From positions 1 through 28,027 of the IMG/VR virus record IMGVR_UViG_3300025781_000049: a stretch of 28,027 bases of DNA. The stretch is one strand, 5' to 3'. This DNA is from a virus. The translations under genes and the position numbers were made by a program. This document shows, piece after piece, positions 15,977 to 24,202 of the stretch. The notes under the pieces are model-generated. The model was not told the DNA's origin. It searched no databases and saw only the letters and a list, made by a program, of their open reading frames with translations. Position 1 is the stretch's first letter. The number at the start of each line of letters is the position of its first letter.

Positions 15977-17089
15977 TTAAACATGGTGACCAGCTGGTGA
16001 TGCATTTGCTTCTAACACACTTGCAAAATAAACTGGTTTTTGCGGATCTCCTCCGTGAAAAAATACCCAAACTTTAGATCCAACTGCTGGTTTAGAAATA
16101 AACCCTTTTACGCCAGTATTTGGCAAACTAGCAATTCCAGATTTTTGCATCTGAACTGGTCTATGATCATCAGATGTTTGTGGACCTTGAGTTTGATTCT
16201 GAGCTATATAATCGGTATTTAAATTGCCACTAGCTATCCAATCAGCAGCAGATTGTCCTTGTGGTACGGTACCGGGAAAATCAGCTAATTGTTGTTGTAA
16301 CTCTTGATTTGTTTTAGGATACGAACTTGCTTTACCCACAACAGTCCATTCCATACTAGTTCCATTATAAGGTGAATTTTTATATTGCGTAGGATCTACC
16401 CAAACGTCAACATTACCAGCAGTATCACTACCCGATGTATCTACAATCATTACTTTTTCTCCTGTTTTAGAATTATATAAAACCGTACCATTCGGTAAAT
16501 TTGGGTCATTTGTAGCAGCCGCACCGGGTCCTAAATTCTGATATCCACTATTACCAAATCCTTTATTGGTATTACTATCATGATTCAGATCTGGTCCTCC
16601 TACATCTACACCAAAACTATATTCAGTAGTAAAAGCAGTAATTTTTTTTCCATCTGTACTAGCTGGAGCATCTTGTTTTTGCGGTGGATCACCATCAGCA
16701 CTAGAAGCTATTGGAGTCACGTTTTTCCCAGCAGCTGTATTTGGATCTGTTTTAGGGGATTGTGAAGCTGAAGAATTCGGATCTTGAAGAGAAACTTCTG
16801 GTTTAATTTGTGGTCCGGTTTTAGAATTTACTGGTGCTGATGTCCCACCACCAAAACTTAAATTTGCTTTTTCAGACCAAGGTAAAACATTTTTTAATCT
16901 TCTTAAGATATCAGGAGTAAATGTACCATCAACTGTTTTAAAACTTTTATCAGTACCCAATTGATCATTCCAAGAATCAATTAAAGTATTACTTAAACTT
17001 GGTATAAAAACCTGAACTCTACTTCTATTTTCAGGATCTTGATCGTTTATAACAAATCCTATATGATTACCATTTATATAGTCATCCAT
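15977..17089 (-). CDS. gp5-like baseplate hub OB-fold protein with inserted double-psi-barrel-like domain
   Basis: A 370-residue protein. The N-terminus (HIGFVINDQDPENRSRVQVF, 9-28) and C-terminus (SKPAVGSKVWVFFHGGDP, 332-349, then PVYFASV) form the two halves of a gp5/VgrG-type OB fold. Between them are an Asp/Ser/Pro-rich linker (80-148) and a domain (about 151-253) with PGAAATNDPNLPNGTVLY, VMIVDTSG (Asp217), NVDVWVDP (Asp228) and a closing MEWTVVG. That order matches double-psi beta-barrel domains of the 3D/MltA/RlpA kind, in which an Asp cleaves peptidoglycan glycan strands. T4 gp5 carries a lysozyme at the same topological place. The assignment of the insert is a pattern call. It starts one base after the upstream SGNH gene and precedes the spike gene. 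Confidence 0.75.
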   Translation of the reverse strand: MDDYINGNHIGFVINDQDPENRSRVQVFIPSLSNTLIDSWNDQLGTDKSFKTVDGTFTPDILRRLKNVLPWSEKANLSFGGGTSAPVNSKTGPQIKPEVSLQDPNSSASQSPKTDPNTAAGKNVTPIASSADGDPPQKQDAPASTDGKKITAFTTEYSFGVDVGGPDLNHDSNTNKGFGNSGYQNLGPGAAATNDPNLPNGTVLYNSKTGEKVMIVDTSGSDTAGNVDVWVDPTQYKNSPYNGTSMEWTVVGKASSYPKTNQELQQQLADFPGTVPQGQSAADWIASGNLNTDYIAQNQTQGPQTSDDHRPVQMQKSGIASLPNTGVKGFISKPAVGSKVWVFFHGGDPQKPVYFASVLEANASPAGHHV

Positions 17090-17090
17090 A

Positions 17091-19094
17091 TCAATTAGAT
17101 TTAGCGGGTTTACCTGAAGAACTTACTCCATCAGCAGGAGGAGTAAATAAATCAGACCAAGCATTTTTTAAATTAGTATAGTCTTCTTGTATTGGGACAA
17201 ATACATTTTTTACTGGATTACCATTTGAATCTATTAATGTTCCATCTGATCTAGTATAGACATTCGGATGTAAATTAAAATCAGGTACAGGTAATTTACC
17301 ACCAAAATGTGTAAAAATAGCTTGAGCTTTACCTAAATATTGACCTAATTGAGACATACCAGCCATATTAGATCCATATTTGCTTTCTAATGCACCTATT
17401 AAATCTCCGTGTAAAGCTTGCATTACATATCCATAGCCAAAATTCTGCAATTTATTAGCTAAAAATGCATCGGGATTACTACCTATCGTATTAACTAAAT
17501 TGAATATATCTTGTATTTGTGGTGGTAAATGCGAAGTAATAATACCCAAAGGATCAACTGTTAATTGAGAAGTAGCAGTTAATATCTGTTGAAATCCATT
17601 TAAATAATTTAAAAACGGACCAGACATTTGAAATAAAGATGTAAAGAAATTTATATCATCTAATATTACCTGTAATGTTTCTAATATCAAACATAATAAA
17701 TCTAATGGAATAATACTATCAATTAAACTTAAAAGTTTTTGTTTGATTTTTGCCAAAACACCATTTACTTGAGCATAAAGTTGTTTTACTAAATCAATAC
17801 AACCTTGATACATATCATAAATTAATTGTTCAAATGTTTGAACTACAGCTTGTATTTTTGCTAATAATCTATTTAATGAACCAAAAGAACCTTTTGGTAA
17901 AGTAAGCCAAGCATGAGTTCTTATTTTATTGCAAAAATTTACTAATTCCTGAGTAGCACCCGGATGGATACTATCCAATAAATTAGTAACTAAACTAGAA
18001 TGTATATTTGGTGAACCCGTAATTGGATTTGCTGGTTGATTACCAGCATTTATACCATGAGTTACACCATAGCAACCAATATTGTCAAAACAGTGTTTTG
18101 CGTAGGCTGGTGTTTTTGATATTATTTTTTTTAATGTTACATCCTTTGCTAATAATCTAAAACTGTTAATGAAATTTTCATCCATTACTGCTTTCTGTTG
18201 CTTACCCGGATCTAAATCCGCTGTTATCGTGCCATAATCAAAACCTTCAACTAACATTCTTAATAGTATTAAATATGAATTTATATTTAATTCAACACCA
18301 TAATGATTCCATGTTCTCTTTAATATCGCTAATTCATCCGCATTTAATCCTGTTTTTTGTTCCCAATCTGCTATTATTTTTGCTTGTGAATTTTGATTTT
18401 GCTGAGTTTGAGATTGAGTCTGATTAGCAGCTTGGGTTTGATTAGCAGCTTGAGTTTGATCTGTTTGATTTTGTGTATCGTCTGGAGGTGGAGGAGGAAT
18501 CGATTGAGCGTCAGTTTGATCCGGTTGAGCCACTACGGGTGTAGGATTATCTTGATTCGCTGATGATGAAGGAGCACTACTTTGACCATTTACTCCACTA
18601 GACGTAGTTAAATCAACTCCATTTAAATTCTGTGTATTATTTAAAATAGCAGAAGAACTAATGCCTCTTTGTGCATAAAGAACCCCATTATAATTTGAGT
18701 TTATATCATTGACTTCTCCATTCTGAAGTCCTAAATTCTCATTGACACCAACTGCAATACTATCACCAACACCTATATATTGAGTATTTGGATAATATTG
18801 TTCAGCTTGATTAATAGCATATTGATAACCAGCATCACTCGGATGTATACCATCCCCACCTGCATAGTATTTATCAGGAATTACGACGACAGGTGCTCCA
18901 TTAGCACCCGCTGCTACATAATCTGAGACACTACCAGAACCTCGTAAAGCGGGACCGGGTGCAACCAATACCACATTATTACTTTGATTTAATGCACCAA
19001 CTGTATTCGATACATTTTGTTGGGTTTTAGCTCCGGAAATTTGACCCGGATCATTACTCCCCGTAGATAAAATAATTGTATTTGCGTATGCCAT
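17091..19094 (-). CDS. Tail/baseplate protein with N-terminal SGNH-hydrolase motifs in permuted order
   Basis: A 667-residue protein. Residues 1-150 contain all SGNH/GDSL hydrolase blocks, but in the order III-V-I-II: ILSTGSND (8-15, oxyanion Asn14), DGIHPSDAGY (81-90, Asp81 and His84), IGVGDSIAVGV (107-117, nucleophile Ser112) and QRGISS (142-147, Gly144). A circular permutation explains this. Residues 165-235 are a Ser/Gln/Thr/Pro-rich linker with a hexapeptide repeat. Residues 240-667 are mostly helical with hydrophobic stretches (SLIDSIIPLDLLCLILETLQ near 450) and end in a strand-rich tail. SGNH enzymes in tails commonly deacetylate or cleave esters in host polysaccharide. The gene is followed at one base by the gp5-like gene, which suggests a tail-tip location. 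The start ATG at 19094 has a leader of unclear promoter; no signal peptide is seen. Confidence 0.75.
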   Translation of the reverse strand: MAYANTIILSTGSNDPGQISGAKTQQNVSNTVGALNQSNNVVLVAPGPALRGSGSVSDYVAAGANGAPVVVIPDKYYAGGDGIHPSDAGYQYAINQAEQYYPNTQYIGVGDSIAVGVNENLGLQNGEVNDINSNYNGVLYAQRGISSSAILNNTQNLNGVDLTTSSGVNGQSSAPSSSANQDNPTPVVAQPDQTDAQSIPPPPPDDTQNQTDQTQAANQTQAANQTQSQTQQNQNSQAKIIADWEQKTGLNADELAILKRTWNHYGVELNINSYLILLRMLVEGFDYGTITADLDPGKQQKAVMDENFINSFRLLAKDVTLKKIISKTPAYAKHCFDNIGCYGVTHGINAGNQPANPITGSPNIHSSLVTNLLDSIHPGATQELVNFCNKIRTHAWLTLPKGSFGSLNRLLAKIQAVVQTFEQLIYDMYQGCIDLVKQLYAQVNGVLAKIKQKLLSLIDSIIPLDLLCLILETLQVILDDINFFTSLFQMSGPFLNYLNGFQQILTATSQLTVDPLGIITSHLPPQIQDIFNLVNTIGSNPDAFLANKLQNFGYGYVMQALHGDLIGALESKYGSNMAGMSQLGQYLGKAQAIFTHFGGKLPVPDFNLHPNVYTRSDGTLIDSNGNPVKNVFVPIQEDYTNLKNAWSDLFTPPADGVSSSGKPAKSN
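18421..18456 (-). repeat. Two tandem 18-base units in the linker of the SGNH protein
   Basis: Two 18-base units (18421-18438 and 18439-18456) differ at one base and encode the repeated hexapeptide QTQAAN. They extend the Gln/Thr-rich linker between the hydrolase and helical domains, and probably vary in copy number among relatives. Confidence 0.8.
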
Positions 19095-19101
19095 ATTTTT
19101 C

Positions 19102-19129
19102 TTGAAATGTTATATTTTCAATATATAAT
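19102..19129 (+). promoter_or_regulatory. Sigma70 promoter for the dNMP kinase gene
   Basis: TTGAAA (19102-19107), 16 bases, perfect TATAAT (19124-19129), then 6 bases to the ATG at 19136. It lies in the 41-base divergent gap between the SGNH gene and the kinase gene and would give the kinase its own transcription within the minus-strand tail block. Confidence 0.6.
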
Positions 19130-19135
19130 ATACTT

Positions 19136-19747
19136 ATGTCTAAATCTCAAAATTCATATCCTCCAATAGGTATTGCTGGAGCAGCTAGAGCAGGTAAAGA
19201 TACTCTATGTAGAGGTTTGCGTAGAATGTTTTCAGAATTTGACATACCAAGTAAAAGAAAATCTATTGCGGGGGACACAATTAAAAGTGATTTCAAAGAA
19301 CTTTTGAATAATTCATTCAATATCAACTCCTTTACAGAAGATTTAGAAGAAAAGGAATTAATTCGACCTCTAATGGTCGAATATGGCAAAATAGCAAGAA
19401 TTAAAACAGAAGGTAGATATTTTATAGAAAAATGTGATTTGGATAAAGATTTTGTTAATATTATACCAGATATTCGTTATACAGAATATTCTAGAGACGA
19501 AGTCCAATGGTTAAAAAACGAAGTAGGTGGATTATTAATATTTGTTGAAAGAAAAAACATTTTCGATGCAAATGATACAGAGAGAGTTAATAATAAAATT
19601 ATTAAACCTATGGCTGATGTGAGAATATCATGGTCTAATTTAAATGAAAATATTCAGAATGAAAGAGAACAAATAGATTCATTTGCTAGTGATATTATAA
19701 CAAATTATTATTTACCACTTACCAAGAGGACAATTAGCGGCTCGTAA
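19136..19747 (+). CDS. 1: Deoxynucleoside monophosphate kinase (gp1-like)
   Basis: A 203-residue P-loop kinase. Walker A is GAARAGKDT (15-23) preceded by IGIAG; a second family feature is the NIIPDIRYTEY segment (about 108-118), where T4-type dNMP kinases have a conserved DxR near the substrate site. It would phosphorylate dNMPs to dNDPs and so complements ThyX in supplying DNA precursors. T4 gp1 is 241 residues. It stands alone on the + strand within tail genes, with its own sigma70-like promoter, and its 3' end overlaps the convergent zinc-protein gene by 36 bases (19712-19747). Confidence 0.85.
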   Translation: MSKSQNSYPPIGIAGAARAGKDTLCRGLRRMFSEFDIPSKRKSIAGDTIKSDFKELLNNSFNINSFTEDLEEKELIRPLMVEYGKIARIKTEGRYFIEKCDLDKDFVNIIPDIRYTEYSRDEVQWLKNEVGGLLIFVERKNIFDANDTERVNNKIIKPMADVRISWSNLNENIQNEREQIDSFASDIITNYYLPLTKRTISGS

Positions 19748-20020
19748 ATACGCCTTTACAGCAAGAAAACAACCACATTTAGTACATCTCTGTTGTGGTT
19801 TATTGTAAAAATTACATCCCTCACATATATTTTTTCTTCTGTTTGCTTCTTCCTCAGAAACATTCATCGGATTACCAGCCGCTACTGATTGTATTACGTT
19901 TTTAGCAGTTGATGCTAAATTTCTAGTCATATCGATTATATTTGGATTCTTCTTATTAGAAGAAGCAAATTCACGAATTTTATTATTTTGTAACATATTT
20001 TTTAATTGATCTCTATTCAT
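19712..20020 (-). CDS. Small six-cysteine zinc-ribbon-like protein
   Basis: A 102-residue protein from ATG 20020, which follows the hub stop by one base; an in-frame start at 20065 would lie inside the hub gene. The N-terminal 60 residues are helical and basic. The C-terminal part is a compact Cys module: ICEGC (Cys66, Cys69), RCTKCGC (Cys79, Cys82, Cys84) and NCPLGKW (Cys97, ending at the last residue). Four or more of these would bind zinc. Similar short proteins occur among tail and baseplate genes of T4-like phages, but no role is known to me. It is coupled to the hub gene and overlaps the kinase gene antisense. Confidence 0.75.
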   Translation of the reverse strand: MNRDQLKNMLQNNKIREFASSNKKNPNIIDMTRNLASTAKNVIQSVAAGNPMNVSEEEANRRKNICEGCNFYNKPQQRCTKCGCFLAVKAYLRAANCPLGKW

Positions 20021-20021
20021 A

Positions 20022-21692
20022 TTAAAAATGGGTTTCTTTATCATCCCATAACTTAGAAAAAGCATCAGCTTTAACAGCTACTATATCGTTAGTGTATGTT
20101 TCTTGTGTAAAAGTATGAACAACTTCCGTTACAAGCCATTGACCTAAAAATCTATCATCAAATGCATTTTTATCACCAGAGCTAGTTCTGTCTATGAAGA
20201 TCCATGTGCCCGGTTGTCTCAGCGTATATCCCAATAATCTTAAATGAACTGCTTGGTTTAAAAATAAAGCATCTTTTATCATTTTTAATGATGATGCTAT
20301 TTTAGAAAAAAATGTAGAAAATATGGTATGATTAGTCAATTGATATCCTTGTGCTTTAGTTTTATTTTGATTTAAAAGAATCTGAGCTTGTCCTGAGTTT
20401 GGATTTCCTTTTGAAAAATTATATAATCCCTTTTTACCTTGATTTGTTAATTCATTTTTTACATCTGTCACAGAATTACCTTTAAAAAATATATTCCAAC
20501 CACTGTTTGAAAAATCAAAATTATGAACAGGTGCATTTGTAATTCTCATATCATCAGCAGCTACCATAGGAACAAAATAATAACTCTGTATTCTTGATGC
20601 TATGGGTGATGTGGTATTATATAAATCAGTTGAATCATCACTATAAGCTCTGGGTATATAAGGCTTACTATTTTGTATGCCATCTTCTATGTACATTCTT
20701 TCTTTTTGATTTTGTTTGGATGTTTCAAAATATTTTGATATTGGGATTAATTTCCAAGTTTTATCGGATGTTTTTCTTCCATATCTTAGTAATGTATGAC
20801 TTTTTCCATCTGATGAAATACAATAATCGAGTATATATTTTAAATCTGCTGCTGCATTGGAATTTGCTGGTGATGTATAAATAACAAGTGATTCTTTACT
20901 ACCTACATCCCAATTTGCATCATCAATTTTTTCAAATGGATATTTAGGTTTATCGATAGAACCACCTTTATTTGGATAATCAAAACCAACTTTTAAATTA
21001 GTATCCGATCCTGCTACATATTTTTCTATTGAAGGTGGATTTGACGCAGTAGTAGCTAATATATCTTTTATAGCTACGTTTGCTATAGCTGCTTTTTTTG
21101 AATCGGGTAATTTAGAATAATCTACATTTGCTGGTATTTTAGAATCAGTTGATTTATTAGCAGTATAAACAGTAGAATATTCTATATTTCTTTCTAATAA
21201 AATTTGATATTTTTCATCCCAAAAATAATATTTTCTTCTTTTTATTTGACTGCTATCCGTATGTAAATCTTCTACATCATATATAACGAAATCATAATAA
21301 ATTTCATAATCATCTGGAAAACTATTAGATGTAGTTTGACCTGCGATTTCAGAAGTACTTTTTAATGGTTTTATTCTTACGCTTATTTTATTTCTGCCAT
21401 CGGTTCTAAATACATATGGAGAAGGAATAGCATCTTGTGATGCACCAGTGGAATCTTTAGCCGCTAACGCTCCTTTTTCTAAAACTTCCGAATCATTTTG
21501 TAAAACAATATATCCTCTTGTTACCCAAGTAACTAAAGATTCCTCTATTGATAATTCATCTATAAATCTGGTGTTTAATGGGAGTGGTTTAAAATTATCA
21601 AGTTGATTATAAAGAAAAACTTCAATATAAAAAAACTGATTATTTATGGATCTTACAAAACCACTCTGTTGATTTTGATTTAAATCAGCCAT
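20022..21692 (-). CDS. Baseplate hub protein, gp27-like
   Basis: A 556-residue protein; ATG 21692 is preferred to the TTG at 21701, which overlaps the previous gene. The C-terminal segment GQWLVTEVVHTFTQETYTNDIVAVKAD has the spacing of the closing tube-like domain of hub proteins (T4 gp27: [20 protein letters not shown]). The N-terminus (FYIEVFLYN, ELSIEESLVTWVTRGYIVL) fits the first hub domain. It is longer than T4 gp27 (391), with inserted low-complexity Lys/Ser/Asn-rich segments in the middle. As a trimer it would join the tube to the spike encoded downstream. Upstream is a tube-fold protein (21695-22303). Assignment is by pattern and context. Confidence 0.7.
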   Translation of the reverse strand: MADLNQNQQSGFVRSINNQFFYIEVFLYNQLDNFKPLPLNTRFIDELSIEESLVTWVTRGYIVLQNDSEVLEKGALAAKDSTGASQDAIPSPYVFRTDGRNKISVRIKPLKSTSEIAGQTTSNSFPDDYEIYYDFVIYDVEDLHTDSSQIKRRKYYFWDEKYQILLERNIEYSTVYTANKSTDSKIPANVDYSKLPDSKKAAIANVAIKDILATTASNPPSIEKYVAGSDTNLKVGFDYPNKGGSIDKPKYPFEKIDDANWDVGSKESLVIYTSPANSNAAADLKYILDYCISSDGKSHTLLRYGRKTSDKTWKLIPISKYFETSKQNQKERMYIEDGIQNSKPYIPRAYSDDSTDLYNTTSPIASRIQSYYFVPMVAADDMRITNAPVHNFDFSNSGWNIFFKGNSVTDVKNELTNQGKKGLYNFSKGNPNSGQAQILLNQNKTKAQGYQLTNHTIFSTFFSKIASSLKMIKDALFLNQAVHLRLLGYTLRQPGTWIFIDRTSSGDKNAFDDRFLGQWLVTEVVHTFTQETYTNDIVAVKADAFSKLWDDKETHF

Positions 21693-21694
21693 AA

Positions 21695-22303
21695 TTAACA
21701 AGAAACAGTATCAACGTTTCTTAGTAAAGAAACATTCAATTGATTGAATACAAAAGTAACAGTACAATTTATTTCCGTCGGTTCTTGATTTGAAAAATTT
21801 ATTTCTCCCAATGTAGTAGGAAATGCGTTTGAGTAATCAAATGATATAATTTTATTATTATATTCATCTAAAGAAACGATAGAAAATTTTGAAGTATAAT
21901 CAAAAAAAGGATTAATTATTGGTAATTTATTAGTATTTCTTTCTGGTGGATTCAATACATTTGTTATATCCGAAGTTGAATTAGAAGTGTTATTAAACTG
22001 ATTTATCCAGTTCCATAATATCCAGTAATTCTTATATCCATTATCAACTAAAAATTTAACTGTTATTGGATTATATGCTGGTCTAGAATAAGAAGAAGTT
22101 TTGTGAACTTGTCCACCAAAAGGAACATTTATTTCGGGTACGGTTATTTGGGGTACTGGTGATCCATAAATTGTAAATTGAATTGGATCTGCACTATAAG
22201 AAGTACCCAATACCGGATCATATACGTTCTTTAGTGATTTTGGTAAATCCAAAATCATTAAAAATTTATCATTCCTAGATCTATTTAAAACTGCTTGATT
22301 CAT
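21695..22303 (-). CDS. Tail tube-fold protein (gp19-like, or tube-initiator)
   Basis: A 202-residue protein. The C-terminal part SFDYSNAFPTTLGEINFS followed by INCTVTFVFNQLNV corresponds to the T4 gp19 end (LWPTNVGELQLD then FEVTLALDYWE), and YNPITVKFLVDNGY with WILWNWINQF matches its central pattern. It is longer than gp19 (163). The gp19, gp48 and gp54 proteins share this fold, so it may be the main tube or the tube initiator at the hub. Its place between terminase and the gp27-like hub fits both. It starts one base after the terminase stop, in a TAATATG junction. Confidence 0.72.
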   Translation of the reverse strand: MNQAVLNRSRNDKFLMILDLPKSLKNVYDPVLGTSYSADPIQFTIYGSPVPQITVPEINVPFGGQVHKTSSYSRPAYNPITVKFLVDNGYKNYWILWNWINQFNNTSNSTSDITNVLNPPERNTNKLPIINPFFDYTSKFSIVSLDEYNNKIISFDYSNAFPTTLGEINFSNQEPTEINCTVTFVFNQLNVSLLRNVDTVSC

Positions 22304-22304
22304 A

Positions 22305-24188
22305 TTAAAATATCATTGGTAATGTATAACCATCCCCATCATACTTACTATCTTCATCTTTTAATGGTGTTTGTTTACTTAAAGAAAAATCATTTTTAGG
22401 TGGTTTTTGTCCATCCCAATTCAAAAGCCAAGATCTAAGTTCATTTTCTTCTTCTTGAATAGATGGATTGTTTTTTTCTAAATCGAATTTTCCTACCCAA
22501 GAAGTATTTGTCGATATATTGTCGGTTTTTTTATAAACAGTAGCTTTTCCTTCAAAAATAGGACTTTTCTTAATTAAATCTGAATTATCTATTAAAGGTT
22601 TTATTTTTAGTGGTCTACCCTGATCATCGACTTCAGATATATTAAAATATTTTGCAGCCAAAGAAGGATCTAATATGAATAAAGCCCAAATTAAACCAAA
22701 AACTCTATCATCCAAATCTTTATCGTTCTTTTTACTATAAGTGAAATTTGGTAATCTAATAAAATTAGCTAATTCTAAAGTTGTTTCAATATCATTTAGT
22801 TTAACTGCATTTAAACTATTAGTCCAGTATCTGAAGTTAGTTACTCCCTTATATTTGGTATTTGTATGATTATGAATACCATATCTGTGATCTTTATTAT
22901 AATGTTTACTAAATCCTTCAAAATGATAAGAAACTAAATTTTCATAATTGTGAGTATTGACCAATACATCTAGAACCTGTTGACCATTATTGTTATTTTC
23001 TACGAGTAATGGTGGTCTACCCCAATCTTCCATTATACCCATTAATCTAGTTCCAAAATGAAACGGACTCATTGTATTTGTTGCATATACAGCGACCTGT
23101 TCGATATTAGTTAAGTCCGAAACATCAAGTATTTGAGAAACAGTATTAGATCTTCCTATACCTTCTCCAACATCAACTCCAACCACATAAAACGAATCTA
23201 TTTTGGGTGGAGAGAATATCTTATAAGATCCATTATCCATAACCAAAATAGGTTCTCTACATCCTGATTTTAGTTTTTCTAATAATTCTGGATCAATTGC
23301 TGTTTTGCCTTTTTCATGGAAAACGTTTCCAAATTCCTGATCAAAATCATCCTTTGATCCCATTTCAGCAATTGTATTCTTTTTCCATTCATCGTCACGA
23401 CCGGGCACCTCCCACCAATCCACTCTTTCCAAATGCCATCTACTATTCTCCTTTTGCGTTTCTTGATATAATTCGTAAAATTTATTATCAACACCATTAG
23501 GTGTACTAATTAAAACCAATTGAGATTTCTTCATCGAAGAAATTACAGGATAAGCTGACTTCCAAAGCTCATTCATGAGATCTTTGTTAATGTGAGCCAT
23601 TTCGTCGATGATTAAAAGATTACTAGTACTACCACGAGGACCGGATGATGATGTTGTACTGATACTGATAGAAGAGCCATTCTTCAGATCAATACCATCA
23701 TTTCTAAATGATTTAACTGAAGGTTTCATCCAAACAGGTAACTGTTCAAACGCCATCTTCATTCTATCGAATATTTCTTCTGCTGTATCTTTTTTATTTG
23801 CAAGAATTGTTATTCTCTTATCGTCTTGGAAACAAACCATCCATAAAGCATATATAGTTATAGTTGTTGTTTTACCGGACTGTCTACTTGATAAAACTAA
23901 ATTAAATCTATTGTTTGCAAATGCTTTTAATAGTCTCTTTTGATATTTTCTTAATTCTATTTTTTGTTTCCCGTCTTCTGTAACAATATAAAAATAATTC
24001 TCAGCAAAATGAGTTATTTTTCTTCCGCAATTTCTAACTTCCTCCAACATTTCAGGAGTCCATTTAATCTGAGCTTCTCCTCTTAAAAGATTTTCGTTTC
24101 CTTTATAAAAATTTGCATCTACTACAATGTCCTCAATCTGAAGATCATCCAAAGAAGGAGCTTCTACTATTTTCTTCTTTCTACCCAT
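22305..24188 (-). CDS. 17: Large terminase subunit gp17 (ATPase-nuclease)
   Basis: A 627-residue DNA-packaging motor. The ATPase half has the adenine-binding region RKYQKRLL (80-87), Walker A SRQSGKTT (101-108), Walker B LLIIDEMAHI (191-200) and coupling motif STPNG (228-232). The nuclease half is RNase H-like with VVGVDVGEG (Asp339), LLVENN (Glu397) and LDDRV (Asp493/Asp494), corresponding to the Asp-Glu-Asp triad of T4 gp17. It cuts concatemers and drives DNA into the prohead. The ATG at 24188 lies one base from the TATAAATA element that faces the divergent gene at 24203. No small terminase gene is recognisable in the window. Confidence 0.96.
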   Translation of the reverse strand: MGRKKKIVEAPSLDDLQIEDIVVDANFYKGNENLLRGEAQIKWTPEMLEEVRNCGRKITHFAENYFYIVTEDGKQKIELRKYQKRLLKAFANNRFNLVLSSRQSGKTTTITIYALWMVCFQDDKRITILANKKDTAEEIFDRMKMAFEQLPVWMKPSVKSFRNDGIDLKNGSSISISTTSSSGPRGSTSNLLIIDEMAHINKDLMNELWKSAYPVISSMKKSQLVLISTPNGVDNKFYELYQETQKENSRWHLERVDWWEVPGRDDEWKKNTIAEMGSKDDFDQEFGNVFHEKGKTAIDPELLEKLKSGCREPILVMDNGSYKIFSPPKIDSFYVVGVDVGEGIGRSNTVSQILDVSDLTNIEQVAVYATNTMSPFHFGTRLMGIMEDWGRPPLLVENNNNGQQVLDVLVNTHNYENLVSYHFEGFSKHYNKDHRYGIHNHTNTKYKGVTNFRYWTNSLNAVKLNDIETTLELANFIRLPNFTYSKKNDKDLDDRVFGLIWALFILDPSLAAKYFNISEVDDQGRPLKIKPLIDNSDLIKKSPIFEGKATVYKKTDNISTNTSWVGKFDLEKNNPSIQEEENELRSWLLNWDGQKPPKNDFSLSKQTPLKDEDSKYDGDGYTLPMIF

Positions 24189-24189
24189 G

Positions 24190-24197
24190 TATAAATA
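24190..24197 (+). promoter_or_regulatory. T4-late-type promoter box TATAAATA
   Basis: An exact TATAAATA, the -10 element of T4 late promoters recognised through gp55. Five bases separate it from the GTG at 24203. No TTG -35 box is visible 15-17 bases upstream, as expected of late promoters. Read on the other strand it is TATTTATA ending one base before the terminase ATG. Confidence 0.55.
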
Positions 24198-24202
24198 CTT
24201 AT

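Noticed and set aside
17091-19094. Two separate partial SGNH domains instead of one permuted domain
   Set aside because: Each block occurs only once and the set is complete within 150 residues, so one permuted domain is simpler; not fully excluded without a structure.
23608-23943. Plus-strand open frame opposite terminase
   Set aside because: It overlaps the terminase ATPase motifs antisense and has no start context or neighbours.
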